The position numbers and the translations under genes were made by a program. Shown in pieces: positions 7,625 to 15,994 of a stretch of DNA of 64,000 nt; position 1 is the first letter of the stretch, and every line of letters starts with the position of its first letter. The notes beneath the pieces were generated by a model. The model did not search any database and was not told the origin of the DNA. It saw nothing but the letters and a program-made list of their open reading frames with translations. The stretch is from SIG77 sp045589595 (GTDB taxonomy: Bacteria > Verrucomicrobiota > Lentisphaeria > Victivallales > UBA1829): the NCBI GenBank assembly GCA_045589595.1, contig JAZNPK010000007.1:27303-91302 (forward strand). The letters are read 5' to 3'.

Positions 7625-8882
7625 TATGGTACGGCGGCTCTGTCTGTACAATCTGTTTAATTCTCTGGCGATCACTCCGGCGTGCAATGTGATTTTTGCG
7701 GACAAACTGATGCTGCGGATGGAGATCGATCTTGATCTTTTCGGTATGATCAAGGGATTTACCTATCTGATCCCGACGGTGTTGTATCAGTTGGCGGTCC
7801 CGCTGCTGCAACGGTTGAAAAACGATGTGGGCGTGACGGTCTGGTGTTATCTGCTCCGGGCGCTTCTGCCTGCGCTTCTGCCGATCCTTGCGCTGTTTAC
7901 CGACAATAAATCTGTGCTGACATTGTCCTGTATTCTGGTTTTTTCCACGGCGATGACGATGGCGGTTTTTGCCAACAACAGTCTGCTTGCGATCTACCGG
8001 ACAGCATTGCCGAAAGAGGATTTCAACAGTAAATCGGGTCTGATCGCCCTCTGTACCAGTATGCCCGCGCGTCTGCTCGGTCTGCCGCTGGCATGGTGGC
8101 TGGATCAGTATGAAACGGCGTCGAATCACACATTTTTCATGATATTTGCGCTGATTCATCTGCTTTGTCTTCTCTTTGAGATCCCGGCGTTCCGGCAGAT
8201 GCGCGGAATGAACCGGAAGATCCGTGGCAAAAGGAAAACGGCACATCACACCCGCGGCGGGATGCTTTCGCCGTATTTCGACCGGATCTTTGCGCCGGTG
8301 CTGGGGATCCAGGTATTGCAGGGGATCCTGTTCGGGCTGATCGGGGCGTATCTGACGGTATATCTGCTGAAGGGGGCGGGGCTTTCTCTGTCAGTTGTCA
8401 CGATGATCAGTACGGGATTGGCGGTCCTTCTGTATCTTTCCCTGCCGGTCTGCGGTGCTGTTGCCGACCGGATCGGGTACCAACGGCTGTTTTTTATTCT
8501 TTCCAGCGTGATGTTGGCGGGACACGTTCTTTTCTGTTCGGTCTGGGATCAGTTCTGGGTATTGATGCTGTTTATGCTGATCATGGGCGACGGCAATACG
8601 GCGCTCGTTTCCGGTTCGCTTCAATGGGGCTTGAATGCAGCCGCCAGCAAACTGCTGCGCCGGAGTCTTTCCGGATGTTACATCGCGGCATTGAGTGTCT
8701 GTTTCAACGGGGGGATCTTTGCCGGATCTCTGCTTGCCGGATGGCTGTTCTCCCTTGCGCTGCGTACCATCGACGGCGATGTTTACCGGCAGTATTTTCT
8801 CTATACGCTTGCTTTCTCCGTACTGCTGTTTCTGGCGGCGGGGATCTACCGTTTTCACGCATTCCGGCGTGCAAAAAATTGA
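7611..8882 (+). CDS. MFS-type membrane carrier
   Basis: A 423-residue polytopic membrane protein with about twelve hydrophobic segments, split by a basic cytoplasmic loop at about 210-225 (RKIRGKRKTAHHTRGG). The second half opens with a glycine-rich segment, QVLQGILFGLIGAYLTVYLL, and CGAVADRIGYQRLF looks like the loop 8-9 GxxxDRxGxR motif of the major facilitator superfamily. ATG 7611 has GAGG before it and lies 14 nt inside the previous gene. It is the last gene of the sialidase operon, so uptake of the released sugar is the simplest role. The family assignment is good; the substrate is inference. Confidence 0.75.
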   Translation: MALSNMVRRLCLYNLFNSLAITPACNVIFADKLMLRMEIDLDLFGMIKGFTYLIPTVLYQLAVPLLQRLKNDVGVTVWCYLLRALLPALLPILALFTDNKSVLTLSCILVFSTAMTMAVFANNSLLAIYRTALPKEDFNSKSGLIALCTSMPARLLGLPLAWWLDQYETASNHTFFMIFALIHLLCLLFEIPAFRQMRGMNRKIRGKRKTAHHTRGGMLSPYFDRIFAPVLGIQVLQGILFGLIGAYLTVYLLKGAGLSLSVVTMISTGLAVLLYLSLPVCGAVADRIGYQRLFFILSSVMLAGHVLFCSVWDQFWVLMLFMLIMGDGNTALVSGSLQWGLNAAASKLLRRSLSGCYIAALSVCFNGGIFAGSLLAGWLFSLALRTIDGDVYRQYFLYTLAFSVLLFLAAGIYRFHAFRRAKN

Positions 8883-8902
8883 ATTTTGCGGGATGCGGTC
8901 CC

Positions 8903-8931
8903 TTGCAATTTCTGTGGGTATGATCTATATT
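8903..8931 (+). promoter_or_regulatory. Promoter of the FAD oxidoreductase
   Basis: TTGCAA (8903-8908), 17-bp spacer, TATATT (8926-8931). The leader to ATG 8971 is about 33 nt. This separates the flavoprotein from the sialidase operon, although read-through cannot be excluded because no terminator is seen after the carrier. Confidence 0.7.
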
Positions 8932-8970
8932 CCCGTAGAATAAAATTTCAATTCAGGAGCAGAAGCGGAA

Positions 8971-10311
8971 ATGGATAAGATCAAATTTTCAGTTCAGGAA
9001 GAAATTCCGGTGATCGCAGAAGCGGATGTGCTTGTTGTCGGCGGCGGACCCGGCGGACTCGGTGCCGCAGTCATGGCAGCCCGTTACGGAGCGAAAGTCG
9101 TATTGGCGGAGCGGTACGGGATGCTGGGCGGTATGGCGTCGTTCGGCGAAGTCACGCCCTTTATGTGGAACCATTTCAAAGAGACCAAAGACGGCGCCTC
9201 TGTCACTATGGACCGTCCCGTTTATCCGGAGTGGATCCGGAAAATGGGCGAATATCTGCCGCCTGCCATCCGGAAACAGCACGCCGATGAATACGACGGC
9301 GATGCCGTGAACGGACAGTTCTGCCATATCATCAGCAAAGATATTGCGCCCATGGCGGCGGAAGATCTCTGTCTGGAAGCCGGTGTGAAGATCCTGTATC
9401 ATCATGATCTGGTCCGGGCGATCGTGAACGATGGTGTGATCGAAGCCGCCGTGTTCCATTCCAAATCCGGTTTTGTGGCGATCAAAGCAAAGAATTTTGT
9501 GGATGCCACCGGCGATGCGGACCTGACGATCCTTGCAGGTGGTGAGGCTGAATTCGGCGGTCCCACCGGACATTGTCAGCCGATGACGCTCTGTTTCAAA
9601 CTGGATCATGTGGACCGCGACCGCAAACCCTTCTGGGAAAACTGGAAACCCTATTACGACAAAGCGAAACAGACCGGAAAAATCAGTTGTCCCCGCGAAA
9701 ATGTGCTGCAGTTTGACTATATCGACCCCACAGTAGCGCACTTCAATACCACGCGTATCATCCATAAATCCGGCGTTGACGGTGTGGAATTGAGTGAGGC
9801 GGAACTGGAAGGGCACCGTCAGTTCAAAGAGATCCTGAAATGGGTCCGGGAAGATGTGCCGGGGTTTGAAGAATGTCAGATCCGTTCCATTGCCTCCCAT
9901 ATCGGCATCCGGGAAAGCCGCCGGATCGTGGGGATCAGACAGATCGGCAGAGACTCATTTTTCAAACGGGAAAAATTTGATGATGCCATCTGCCGCTGCA
10001 ATTACAGCATTGATATCCATTCCCCGGACGGCGCCGGTACCGATTTGAGTTATATGCCCGAAACGGAATATTATGAGATCCCCTACGGCTGTATCGTCCC
10101 GAAAGGGATCCATAACCTGACCGTCGGCGGAAGACCCATCTCGGTGGATCACGCGCTTCATTCTTCGCTGCGTGTGATGCCCCCCGCTTGTTCCATCGGT
10201 CAGGCTGCCGGTGTGGCTGCCGCCATGTGTGCGGAAACGGGTTCGCCCTGCGATGAACTGGACGGAAAACTCCTCCGGGAAAAACTCCGGAAAATGGGGG
10301 CATTTCTGTAA
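8971..10311 (+). CDS. FAD-dependent oxidoreductase (FAD_oxidored family)
   Basis: A 446-residue flavoprotein. The N-terminal dinucleotide fold is clear: DVLVVGGGPGGLGAAVMAAR followed by an acidic strand end, VVLAERYGMLGG. Further family marks are NFVDATGDADLTILAG in the middle and the C-terminal FAD loop LTVGGRPISVDHALHSSLR with GQAAGVAAAMC. No signal peptide is visible. AGGAG lies before ATG 8971. Such proteins are abundant in Lentisphaerota and are often found beside carbohydrate genes, where oxidation or reduction of a sugar or a glycone is suspected; the substrate here is unknown. A bidirectional-looking terminator follows at 10342. Confidence 0.85.
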   Translation: MDKIKFSVQEEIPVIAEADVLVVGGGPGGLGAAVMAARYGAKVVLAERYGMLGGMASFGEVTPFMWNHFKETKDGASVTMDRPVYPEWIRKMGEYLPPAIRKQHADEYDGDAVNGQFCHIISKDIAPMAAEDLCLEAGVKILYHHDLVRAIVNDGVIEAAVFHSKSGFVAIKAKNFVDATGDADLTILAGGEAEFGGPTGHCQPMTLCFKLDHVDRDRKPFWENWKPYYDKAKQTGKISCPRENVLQFDYIDPTVAHFNTTRIIHKSGVDGVELSEAELEGHRQFKEILKWVREDVPGFEECQIRSIASHIGIRESRRIVGIRQIGRDSFFKREKFDDAICRCNYSIDIHSPDGAGTDLSYMPETEYYEIPYGCIVPKGIHNLTVGGRPISVDHALHSSLRVMPPACSIGQAAGVAAAMCAETGSPCDELDGKLLREKLRKMGAFL

Positions 10312-10341
10312 GCGTCCGGGAAAAATATCCGTAAGAAATTT

Positions 10342-10383
10342 TGGCGGAGCTGTCTGAAAAAAAGGCGGCTCCGCTTTTTTTTA
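10342..10383 (+). terminator. Rho-independent terminator after the FAD oxidoreductase
   Basis: The stem GCGGAGC / GCTCCGC (10344-10350 with 10368-10374) is followed by nine T residues. It lies between two convergent genes and, more weakly, may also stop transcripts of the minus-strand HTH gene. Confidence 0.85.
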
Positions 10384-10406
10384 TGATCTCACGATGGGGA
10401 GAACGG

Positions 10407-11450
10407 TCAGTTGATCTTATCTGCAAATGCGTCCGGGATCTGATGTTCCTTTGCGCCCTGTGAACATTTTTCAGGATAACCCTCTGCATACGCTTGTGAT
10501 TTCCGGCTCTCTTTCGCTTCCGGCGTCAACTCATAAACCCAGGCAATGAAACGGGTCCCGTTCTGTTCCACTTCCACTTCATGTCGATCGTAGATCCCGA
10601 TACGGCGTCCCTCTTTCCGGTCGAGCGTACTCAGATGTTCGTCCGTGATCCGGTACAGAACGCCATGGACCACCTTGCCGGGCGCGCGGTCGATGTCGGC
10701 ATAACGGCGTTCCCGGAGTTCATAGTCGCGGAGGACCGCACCGCCGAGATCCATCGCACCCGGACACCGCTCCTTCAACATCTGATCCGTATTCATATTG
10801 GAGCCGTAAGCAAAGTAACAGTGGCAATACTGTTTCAGATTTTCTTCCGTCGCATCAACTTTCGCCGCACAGAGATACCGCACAAGAAGATGCCGGGTAT
10901 GATCCGTCAGCTCCGTCCTGCCGGAAATGATGTCGTCCAGCCGCTCTCCGGTGAGCCCCGTGTGACGGCTGATCCATTCCCTGCCGAAACAGCAGACCGC
11001 ATCCAGAATGTGCGCGCTGTCCGGCTGCATGAGTCTTTCCGCAAGCATATTCTGATCAAGACGCGTAAAATACTGTTCCAACTTCAAATCCCGTTTCTGA
11101 TTCTGTTCTTCCATTTCCAGTTCCTCCATAAAATGACGTACCTTCTGACGATTGACTGCATTCAGCTGACGGTAAAGACGGAACGCAACTTCCGCCTCAA
11201 GATCACGCTCCGCTTTCAGCGTCTGACTTTGCGCTTCCACCGCACCGCTCACCGCTTCATACAACGACATGTCACCCATCGCACGACACAGTTTCTGCAG
11301 TCGCGCCGGAGTGATGGACTGTCTGCCGATACGGATGGCGGAAATACTCGATTGCGTCAGATCCAACAAATTTGCCAGTTCTTTCGCCCCGAATTTTCCG
11401 TAAGCACGGTCGAAAAGTTCCCTGATCTGTTCACGAATCACTTTTGCCAT
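10407..11450 (-). CDS. HTH protein fused to a gamma-glutamylcyclotransferase-like domain
   Basis: A 347-residue fusion. Residues about 1-60 form an XRE-like helix-turn-helix (AKELANLLDLTQSSISAIRI). Residues about 60-205 are helical and hold a second HTH-like stretch near 163-193 (LTGERLDDIISGRTELTDHT). Residues about 211-330 are a GGCT/AIG2-type domain: YFAYGSNM at 212-219 is the substrate-binding signature, and Glu280 in LDRKEG is placed like the family's catalytic acid. The enzyme family cleaves gamma-glutamyl amines or glutathione-like compounds to 5-oxoproline. The gene has a perfect consensus promoter and stands alone between two terminators. It may be a sensor in which substrate turnover tunes DNA binding; that is inference. 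Confidence 0.75.
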   Translation of the reverse strand: MAKVIREQIRELFDRAYGKFGAKELANLLDLTQSSISAIRIGRQSITPARLQKLCRAMGDMSLYEAVSGAVEAQSQTLKAERDLEAEVAFRLYRQLNAVNRQKVRHFMEELEMEEQNQKRDLKLEQYFTRLDQNMLAERLMQPDSAHILDAVCCFGREWISRHTGLTGERLDDIISGRTELTDHTRHLLVRYLCAAKVDATEENLKQYCHCYFAYGSNMNTDQMLKERCPGAMDLGGAVLRDYELRERRYADIDRAPGKVVHGVLYRITDEHLSTLDRKEGRRIGIYDRHEVEVEQNGTRFIAWVYELTPEAKESRKSQAYAEGYPEKCSQGAKEHQIPDAFADKIN

Positions 11451-11496
11451 AATAGACCTCCTTCTGTTTTTTGCGTCTCATTCCGGTTCGTGGTAT

Positions 11497-11525
11497 ATTA
11501 TACACCGCATTTGTGGTTTTGTCAA
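11497..11525 (-). promoter_or_regulatory. Consensus sigma-70 promoter of the HTH-GGCT gene
   Basis: On the minus strand, TTGACA (11520-11525), a 17-bp spacer and TATAAT (11497-11502): an exact match to the textbook housekeeping consensus, unlike the TATATT-type promoters elsewhere in the window. The leader to ATG 11450 is about 40 nt. Confidence 0.85.
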
Positions 11526-11568
11526 GAATCAAATCATAAAAAATCAAAAAAATTGGAGCAGGGCATTG

Positions 11569-11754
11569 TTTCGCGCTCGCGCGCGACCAGCGGACTGCCG
11601 CTGGACCGCAGCAAGGGCGCAGCCCTTGACGCGGGCAGAAAACTTGCACTGCGTGCGGCGTTTTCTGCCGTAATTTTAAAAATATTCCCCAAGAGTTCCT
11701 TCTTATTTTTCCCGTCAGTGCTGCAGCGGCGGAACGCTGCCGCGAAGCGCGAAA
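11569..11754. repeat. Multi-branched palindromic element
   Basis: Most of the non-coding stretch 11526-11751 is a nested set of inverted repeats. The outer arms TTTCGCGCT (11569-11577) and AGCGCGAAA (11746-11754) enclose four hairpins: 11587-11604 (CCAGCGG/CCGCTGG), 11612-11628 (CAAGGGC/GCCCTTG), 11634-11669 (GGCAGAAAAC/GTTTTCTGCC) and 11723-11740 (GCAGCG/CGCTGC). It does not code convincingly in any frame. It resembles in plan, but not in sequence, the element at 63711. It may be a palindromic mobile repeat or a structured RNA. Confidence 0.6.
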
Positions 11755-11789
11755 AAAAAGACTGTACGGCGTTTGTGCCATACAGTCTT
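11752..11789 (-). terminator. Rho-independent terminator after the acyl-CoA synthetase fusion
   Basis: On the minus strand a perfect nine-bp stem, AAGACTGTA / TACAGTCTT (11781-11789 with 11758-11766), runs into eight T residues. Confidence 0.85.
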
Positions 11790-11815
11790 TGTATCAGCTT
11801 TTGACAGCGGGGGTA

Positions 11816-14107
11816 TCAGGCTTTTTTCTCGTCGTTATTACGGAGGGCGACGCGTCTGATTTTTCCGTTGACAGTTTTCGGCAATTCGGTCATAAATTCG
11901 ATGACGCGGGGGTATTTATACGGGGCGGTATGTGTTTTGACATATTCCTGGATCTCTTTGATCAGGGCGTCGTCGCCGACTTTCCCTTTCACGAGGACGA
12001 TGCTTGCCTTGACGACTTTACCGCGTGTGGGATCGGGTACTCCGGTCACGGCACATTCCAGGATATATGGCAGTTCCATGATCACGCTTTCCACTTCAAA
12101 CGGACCGACGCGGTAACCGGAAGTTTTGATGATATCATCGGCGCGTCCCATGTACCAGTAGTAGCCGTCTTCATCCATCCATGCCTGGTCGCCGGTATGA
12201 TAATAACCGTCGTGCCATGCTTTCGCGGTATCTTCCTCGTTATCGACGTACTGACGGAAGAGACCGCAGGGGGGATCATTGCGGTCTGCCTTGATGCAGA
12301 TTTCTCCGGTATCGCCCATCGGGACGGGTTTTCCATCGGGATTCAGCAGTTCCACCTGATACTGGGGATTGGGTTTGCCCATAGATCCTGCTTTGGGTTT
12401 TACGTTGCCGATAGTGCCGATGAGGAGGGTCGTTTCCGTCTGACCGAATCCTTCATAGGGGATATGACCGGAGACGCGGGCGAACTGTTCGCTGACTTCG
12501 GGCGGCATTGCTTCGCCGGCGGTGGTCACGTGCTGAAGTGTGGAGAAATCGAACTGTGTCAGATCTTCTTTCACGAGGAAACGGAAAAGTGTCGGCGGAG
12601 CGCAGAATGTGGTGATGCCGTACTGTTTGAACATAGGCAGCAGTTCTGCGGCGTGGAAGCGGTCGAAGTCGAATGTGAAAACGGCAGCTTCGCAGAGCCA
12701 CTGACCGTAGATCTTTCCCCAGAGTGCTTTTCCCCAACCGGTATCTGCCACGGTGAAATGGAGTCCGGCGGGATCGACTTTATGCCAGTGGCGTGCGGTC
12801 ATGATATGTCCCAGCGGATAGGTGTAATCATGTTCCACCATTTTGGGATATCCGGTGGTTCCTGAGCTGAAGAAGATGAGCATGGGATCGCTCTTTTTCT
12901 GACCTTCCGGGCGTTTGAAATCGGCGGGGAAATTGGGATACATGGCATCGAAGTTCATCCATCCGTCCCGTTCGCCGTTGACAGTGAATTTCCATTTGAG
13001 GGACGGTGTTTTATCCGCCACGGAATCCACTGCTTCGCAGACCTGGGGATCCTGTGCTGTGCAGATGACGCACTTTACATTTGCCTTGTTGATCCGGTAT
13101 TCGATATCGTGTCCCAGCAGCTGAACGGGGGCAGGGATCACCACCGCGCCCATTTTATGCATGGCGTTCAGAAGATACCAGAACTGATAATGACGGCGTG
13201 CAATGATCATGACCCGGTCGCCCCGGCGGATGCCGAGGGAATGAAGCAGATTGGCGGCTCTGCTGGAATTTTCCGAAATATCGCGGAAGGAAAGATCTCT
13301 GCACTGCATATCGTGCGAGACCCAGCGCATTGCGAGTTTTTCCGGATCTTTTGCCGCGATCCGGTCCAGAACATCGAATGCGAAGTTGAAGTTTTCCGGA
13401 ACATTGAAACTGACATTTTTCAGATTTCCTTCCGAATCCCATTCCTCGTTCATATATTCCTGATAGAGCAGATCGGTTTTTTCCGGGATGGTGGTCTGCG
13501 GTTCGGCGTAAGGCTCTTCCGCAAAACGGTCCGGCTCCGCATCTTCATGTTCCTTGTGCATGACGATGGAAAGGAATTTACAGGATGTTCCGCCCACAGC
13601 CGCCAGACCGTGGGGATATCTGCCGTCGAAATACATGGTATCGCCCACGTGGAGCGTTTCCAGTTTATCTTTGAGCAGGACGCGGAGCGCACCTTCCAGC
13701 ACCAGAATAAATTCCTGACCGGAATGGATGGAAAGTTTCATTTCCGGATTTTCGCCGCAATAGGGAGCCGTGATGATAAAGGGTTCGCCCTCTCTGTTCT
13801 TCATGTGGATCGCCTGATGCAGATAGGAGAAGCCGGGACGGCGTGCCAGAGAAAATCCTTCTCCGCTGCGGGTAATGGTATAAGAAGAAAGATTGGGAGA
13901 TTCGCCGTTGATAATGGAGGAAACATCAATACCGAACCGTTCAGCCACCCGGTAATAGAAAGAGAAGGGGGCTTCTTCAGAGCCGGCTTCATAAGCGCGG
14001 TACTCTTTCACAGGTACATTCAATGCCGATGCCATCTGCTCATCTGTAAAGCCTGCCTGATCGCGGACTTCACGGACGCGCATTCCGATTTGTTTGAGGT
14101 TTTCCAT
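11816..14107 (-). CDS. XRE-cupin regulator fused to an AMP-forming acyl-CoA synthetase
   Basis: A 763-residue fusion of a sensor and an enzyme. The N-terminus (about 5-60) is an XRE HTH (RVREVRDQAGFTDEQMASAL). About 100-195 is a cupin with the metal-type pattern HSGQEFILVLEGALRVLL and GDTMYFDGRYPHGLAA. The remainder is an ANL-superfamily adenylating enzyme: P-loop FFSSGTTGYPKMVEH, YEGFGQTETTLL, YYHTGDQAWMDEDGYY, and the C-terminal lysine in PKTVNGKIRR. The synthetase part is closest in look to acetyl/acyl-CoA synthetases. ATG 14107 is preferred over the upstream TTG 14143; AAGGA precedes it. Separate XRE-cupin and synthetase neighbours are known; a fused form suggests the enzyme is controlled by, or reports to, its own DNA-binding head. 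Confidence 0.82.
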   Translation of the reverse strand: MENLKQIGMRVREVRDQAGFTDEQMASALNVPVKEYRAYEAGSEEAPFSFYYRVAERFGIDVSSIINGESPNLSSYTITRSGEGFSLARRPGFSYLHQAIHMKNREGEPFIITAPYCGENPEMKLSIHSGQEFILVLEGALRVLLKDKLETLHVGDTMYFDGRYPHGLAAVGGTSCKFLSIVMHKEHEDAEPDRFAEEPYAEPQTTIPEKTDLLYQEYMNEEWDSEGNLKNVSFNVPENFNFAFDVLDRIAAKDPEKLAMRWVSHDMQCRDLSFRDISENSSRAANLLHSLGIRRGDRVMIIARRHYQFWYLLNAMHKMGAVVIPAPVQLLGHDIEYRINKANVKCVICTAQDPQVCEAVDSVADKTPSLKWKFTVNGERDGWMNFDAMYPNFPADFKRPEGQKKSDPMLIFFSSGTTGYPKMVEHDYTYPLGHIMTARHWHKVDPAGLHFTVADTGWGKALWGKIYGQWLCEAAVFTFDFDRFHAAELLPMFKQYGITTFCAPPTLFRFLVKEDLTQFDFSTLQHVTTAGEAMPPEVSEQFARVSGHIPYEGFGQTETTLLIGTIGNVKPKAGSMGKPNPQYQVELLNPDGKPVPMGDTGEICIKADRNDPPCGLFRQYVDNEEDTAKAWHDGYYHTGDQAWMDEDGYYWYMGRADDIIKTSGYRVGPFEVESVIMELPYILECAVTGVPDPTRGKVVKASIVLVKGKVGDDALIKEIQEYVKTHTAPYKYPRVIEFMTELPKTVNGKIRRVALRNNDEKKA

Positions 14108-14445
14108 CTTTATTTCATCCTTATGTGTTTTACACGGATACAAAAAATCGACAACAGGAAATATGATCTGTTCTCATGTTTCCTGAGACCTTTTTCTGCA
14201 GCCGTGCGTTGGGTTGGTTGCTTTGATCTCAGGAAAAGTTGGTAATTCGGAAGGAAATAATGAAAATAATCAGGGCAATAACGGAGGAAGCCGCCTGAAA
14301 CGCGACTTTCTGAAATACATTTGCAACTGCCTGATTCATTCCTGTTTGTCCTGTCAGATAATAACTTTCAACATCTTAATTTACAGCATACAGCCCGTTT
14401 TTCAAGGGGAAGACTTATGTTTTTTTCAAAAAAATCTGCTGTAAC
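14108..14445. other. Intergenic region between divergent genes
   Basis: About 340 bases between the divergently read synthetase fusion and the amino-acid importer. It is AT-rich. A 76-codon open frame (14214-14444) lacks a ribosome site and any recognisable feature. Apart from the importer promoter at its right edge, I see no clear motif; the promoter of the synthetase fusion is not obvious. Confidence 0.5.
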
Positions 14446-14474
14446 TTGAAAAAAATACATACGGATGCTATATT
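14446..14474 (+). promoter_or_regulatory. Promoter of the amino-acid importer operon
   Basis: TTGAAA (14446-14451), 17-bp spacer, TATATT (14469-14474). The leader to ATG 14519 is about 38 nt. Confidence 0.7.
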
Positions 14475-14518
14475 ACATAAAGATAATAATGACGAACTGC
14501 TCCATAGGATCTGAACCG

Positions 14519-15994
14519 ATGAAAAAGAATACTTTCCTTGCCTTTTTATGCATAACATTGCTGCTGTGTCTGGCAGGTCCCGGCATCGCTGACGAACAAA
14601 AACGGCCCCGTCTGCTCATGGTGACAGAAGCCACGTTCCCCCCTTATGAATTTGTGGAAAAAGGTAAAATCGTCGGCATCGATCCCCATATCGTCCGGGA
14701 GATCGCGGACCGCCTCGGTTATGATCTTAAAGTCGAAAATATGAAGTTCGATTCCCTCATCGCAGCCGTGCAGACCGGGAAAGCCGATATCGCCGCCGCC
14801 GGTATCACGGTGACGGAAGACCGGAAAAAAGCCATTGATTTTACAGTTCCTTATTCCACACAGGCGGCGCAGCGGATCATCGTTCCGAAAGGTTCGCCCA
14901 TCCGGACGCCCGCGGACCTGAAGGGGAAACGGATCGCAGTCCAGCACGGAACCACCGGCGATACTTTTGTGCGTGAACATTTGCATGCACCGGAAGCATT
15001 TGAAAATTCCGCCCTTGCCATGCAGGCGCTCATCGGCGGAAAAGCCGATGCTGTTGTGCTGGATCATGAACCGGCATCTGTGTATGTGGCACGCAATCCC
15101 GACTGTATCATGCTGGAGGAACCGCTGACGCAGGAGGAATATGCCTTTGCCATCCGGAAGGGTCGCACGGAACTGCTGAACGGATTCAACCGCGAACTGG
15201 AAAAGATGCGTGCAGAGGGCAGACTGGAAGAGATCTTTGCGATCTATCAGAAGAAAAATCAGGAAGTCGCTGCTGAACAGACAGTTACGCCGGAGATGGA
15301 AGGAATTTTTGCCGGCATCAGGCAGTCCATTTACATCAACTTTGTGAAAGATGACCGCTACATGTATCTGGTGAAGGGCTTTGCTGTAACGCTGATCATT
15401 GCCCTTTCCGCCGTTATGATCGGCGTTCTGATCGGGTTCCTGGTGGCAGTGATCCGCAGTACCAGTGACCAGACGGGCAGATTCAAAATCCTGAACGGGA
15501 TCTGCAAAATTTATCTTACGGTCATCCGCGGTACGCCGGTGGTGGTGCAGCTGCTGATCATCTACTTTGTGATCTTCGGAGCGGTGGATGTGGATAAGCT
15601 CCTTGTCGCCATCATTGCATTCGGGCTGAATTCCGGTGCGTATGTGGCGGAGGTCATCCGGTCCGGGATCATGTCCATCGACCGCGGACAGCTGGAGGCG
15701 GGGCGGAGTCTGGGGCTGACTTATTCCCAGACCATGATCCATATCATTCTGCCGCAGGCACTCAAAAATGTGCTGCCGGCATTGGGTAACGAATTTATTG
15801 TACTGCTGAAAGAAACCAGTGTGGCGGGTTATATTGCACTGGAGGACCTGACGAAAGGCGGCGATATCATCCGCAGTCAGACCTATGATGCGTTCCTGCC
15901 CCTGCTGGCGGTGGCGGCGATCTATCTGTCCGTGGTGATGCTGTTCACCAGACTCCTGGGTAAACTGGAAGGAAGGTTGAAGAAAAATGAGTGA
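14519..15994 (+). CDS. Amino-acid ABC importer: binding protein fused to permease
   Basis: A 491-residue fusion. A signal peptide (FLAFLCITLLLCLAGPGIA) leads into a type-3 solute-binding domain of about 230 residues (EATFPPYEFVEKGKIVGIDP; AADIAAAGITVTEDR-like core). Then comes a His/Glu/Gln/Arg-type permease with about five membrane segments and the EAA loop (EAGRSLGLTYSQTMIHIILP). The binding domain is therefore tethered to the membrane channel, as in GlnPQ-type systems of Gram-positive bacteria. ATG 14519 has AGGA nine bases upstream; longer upstream starts lack a site. It overlaps the ATPase gene by 8 nt. Substrate is a polar amino acid, not further resolved. Confidence 0.85.
   Translation: MKKNTFLAFLCITLLLCLAGPGIADEQKRPRLLMVTEATFPPYEFVEKGKIVGIDPHIVREIADRLGYDLKVENMKFDSLIAAVQTGKADIAAAGITVTEDRKKAIDFTVPYSTQAAQRIIVPKGSPIRTPADLKGKRIAVQHGTTGDTFVREHLHAPEAFENSALAMQALIGGKADAVVLDHEPASVYVARNPDCIMLEEPLTQEEYAFAIRKGRTELLNGFNRELEKMRAEGRLEEIFAIYQKKNQEVAAEQTVTPEMEGIFAGIRQSIYINFVKDDRYMYLVKGFAVTLIIALSAVMIGVLIGFLVAVIRSTSDQTGRFKILNGICKIYLTVIRGTPVVVQLLIIYFVIFGAVDVDKLLVAIIAFGLNSGAYVAEVIRSGIMSIDRGQLEAGRSLGLTYSQTMIHIILPQALKNVLPALGNEFIVLLKETSVAGYIALEDLTKGGDIIRSQTYDAFLPLLAVAAIYLSVVMLFTRLLGKLEGRLKKNE

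Noticed and set aside
10581..11804. 407-codon plus-strand frame across the HTH-GGCT gene and the palindromic element
   Set aside because: It runs through a promoter, a hairpin cluster and a terminator and is antisense to a recognised protein.
14214..14444. 76-codon frame in the gap before the amino-acid importer
   Set aside because: No ribosome site and biased, repetitive composition (Asn/Gly run then hydrophobic); it ends right at the importer promoter.
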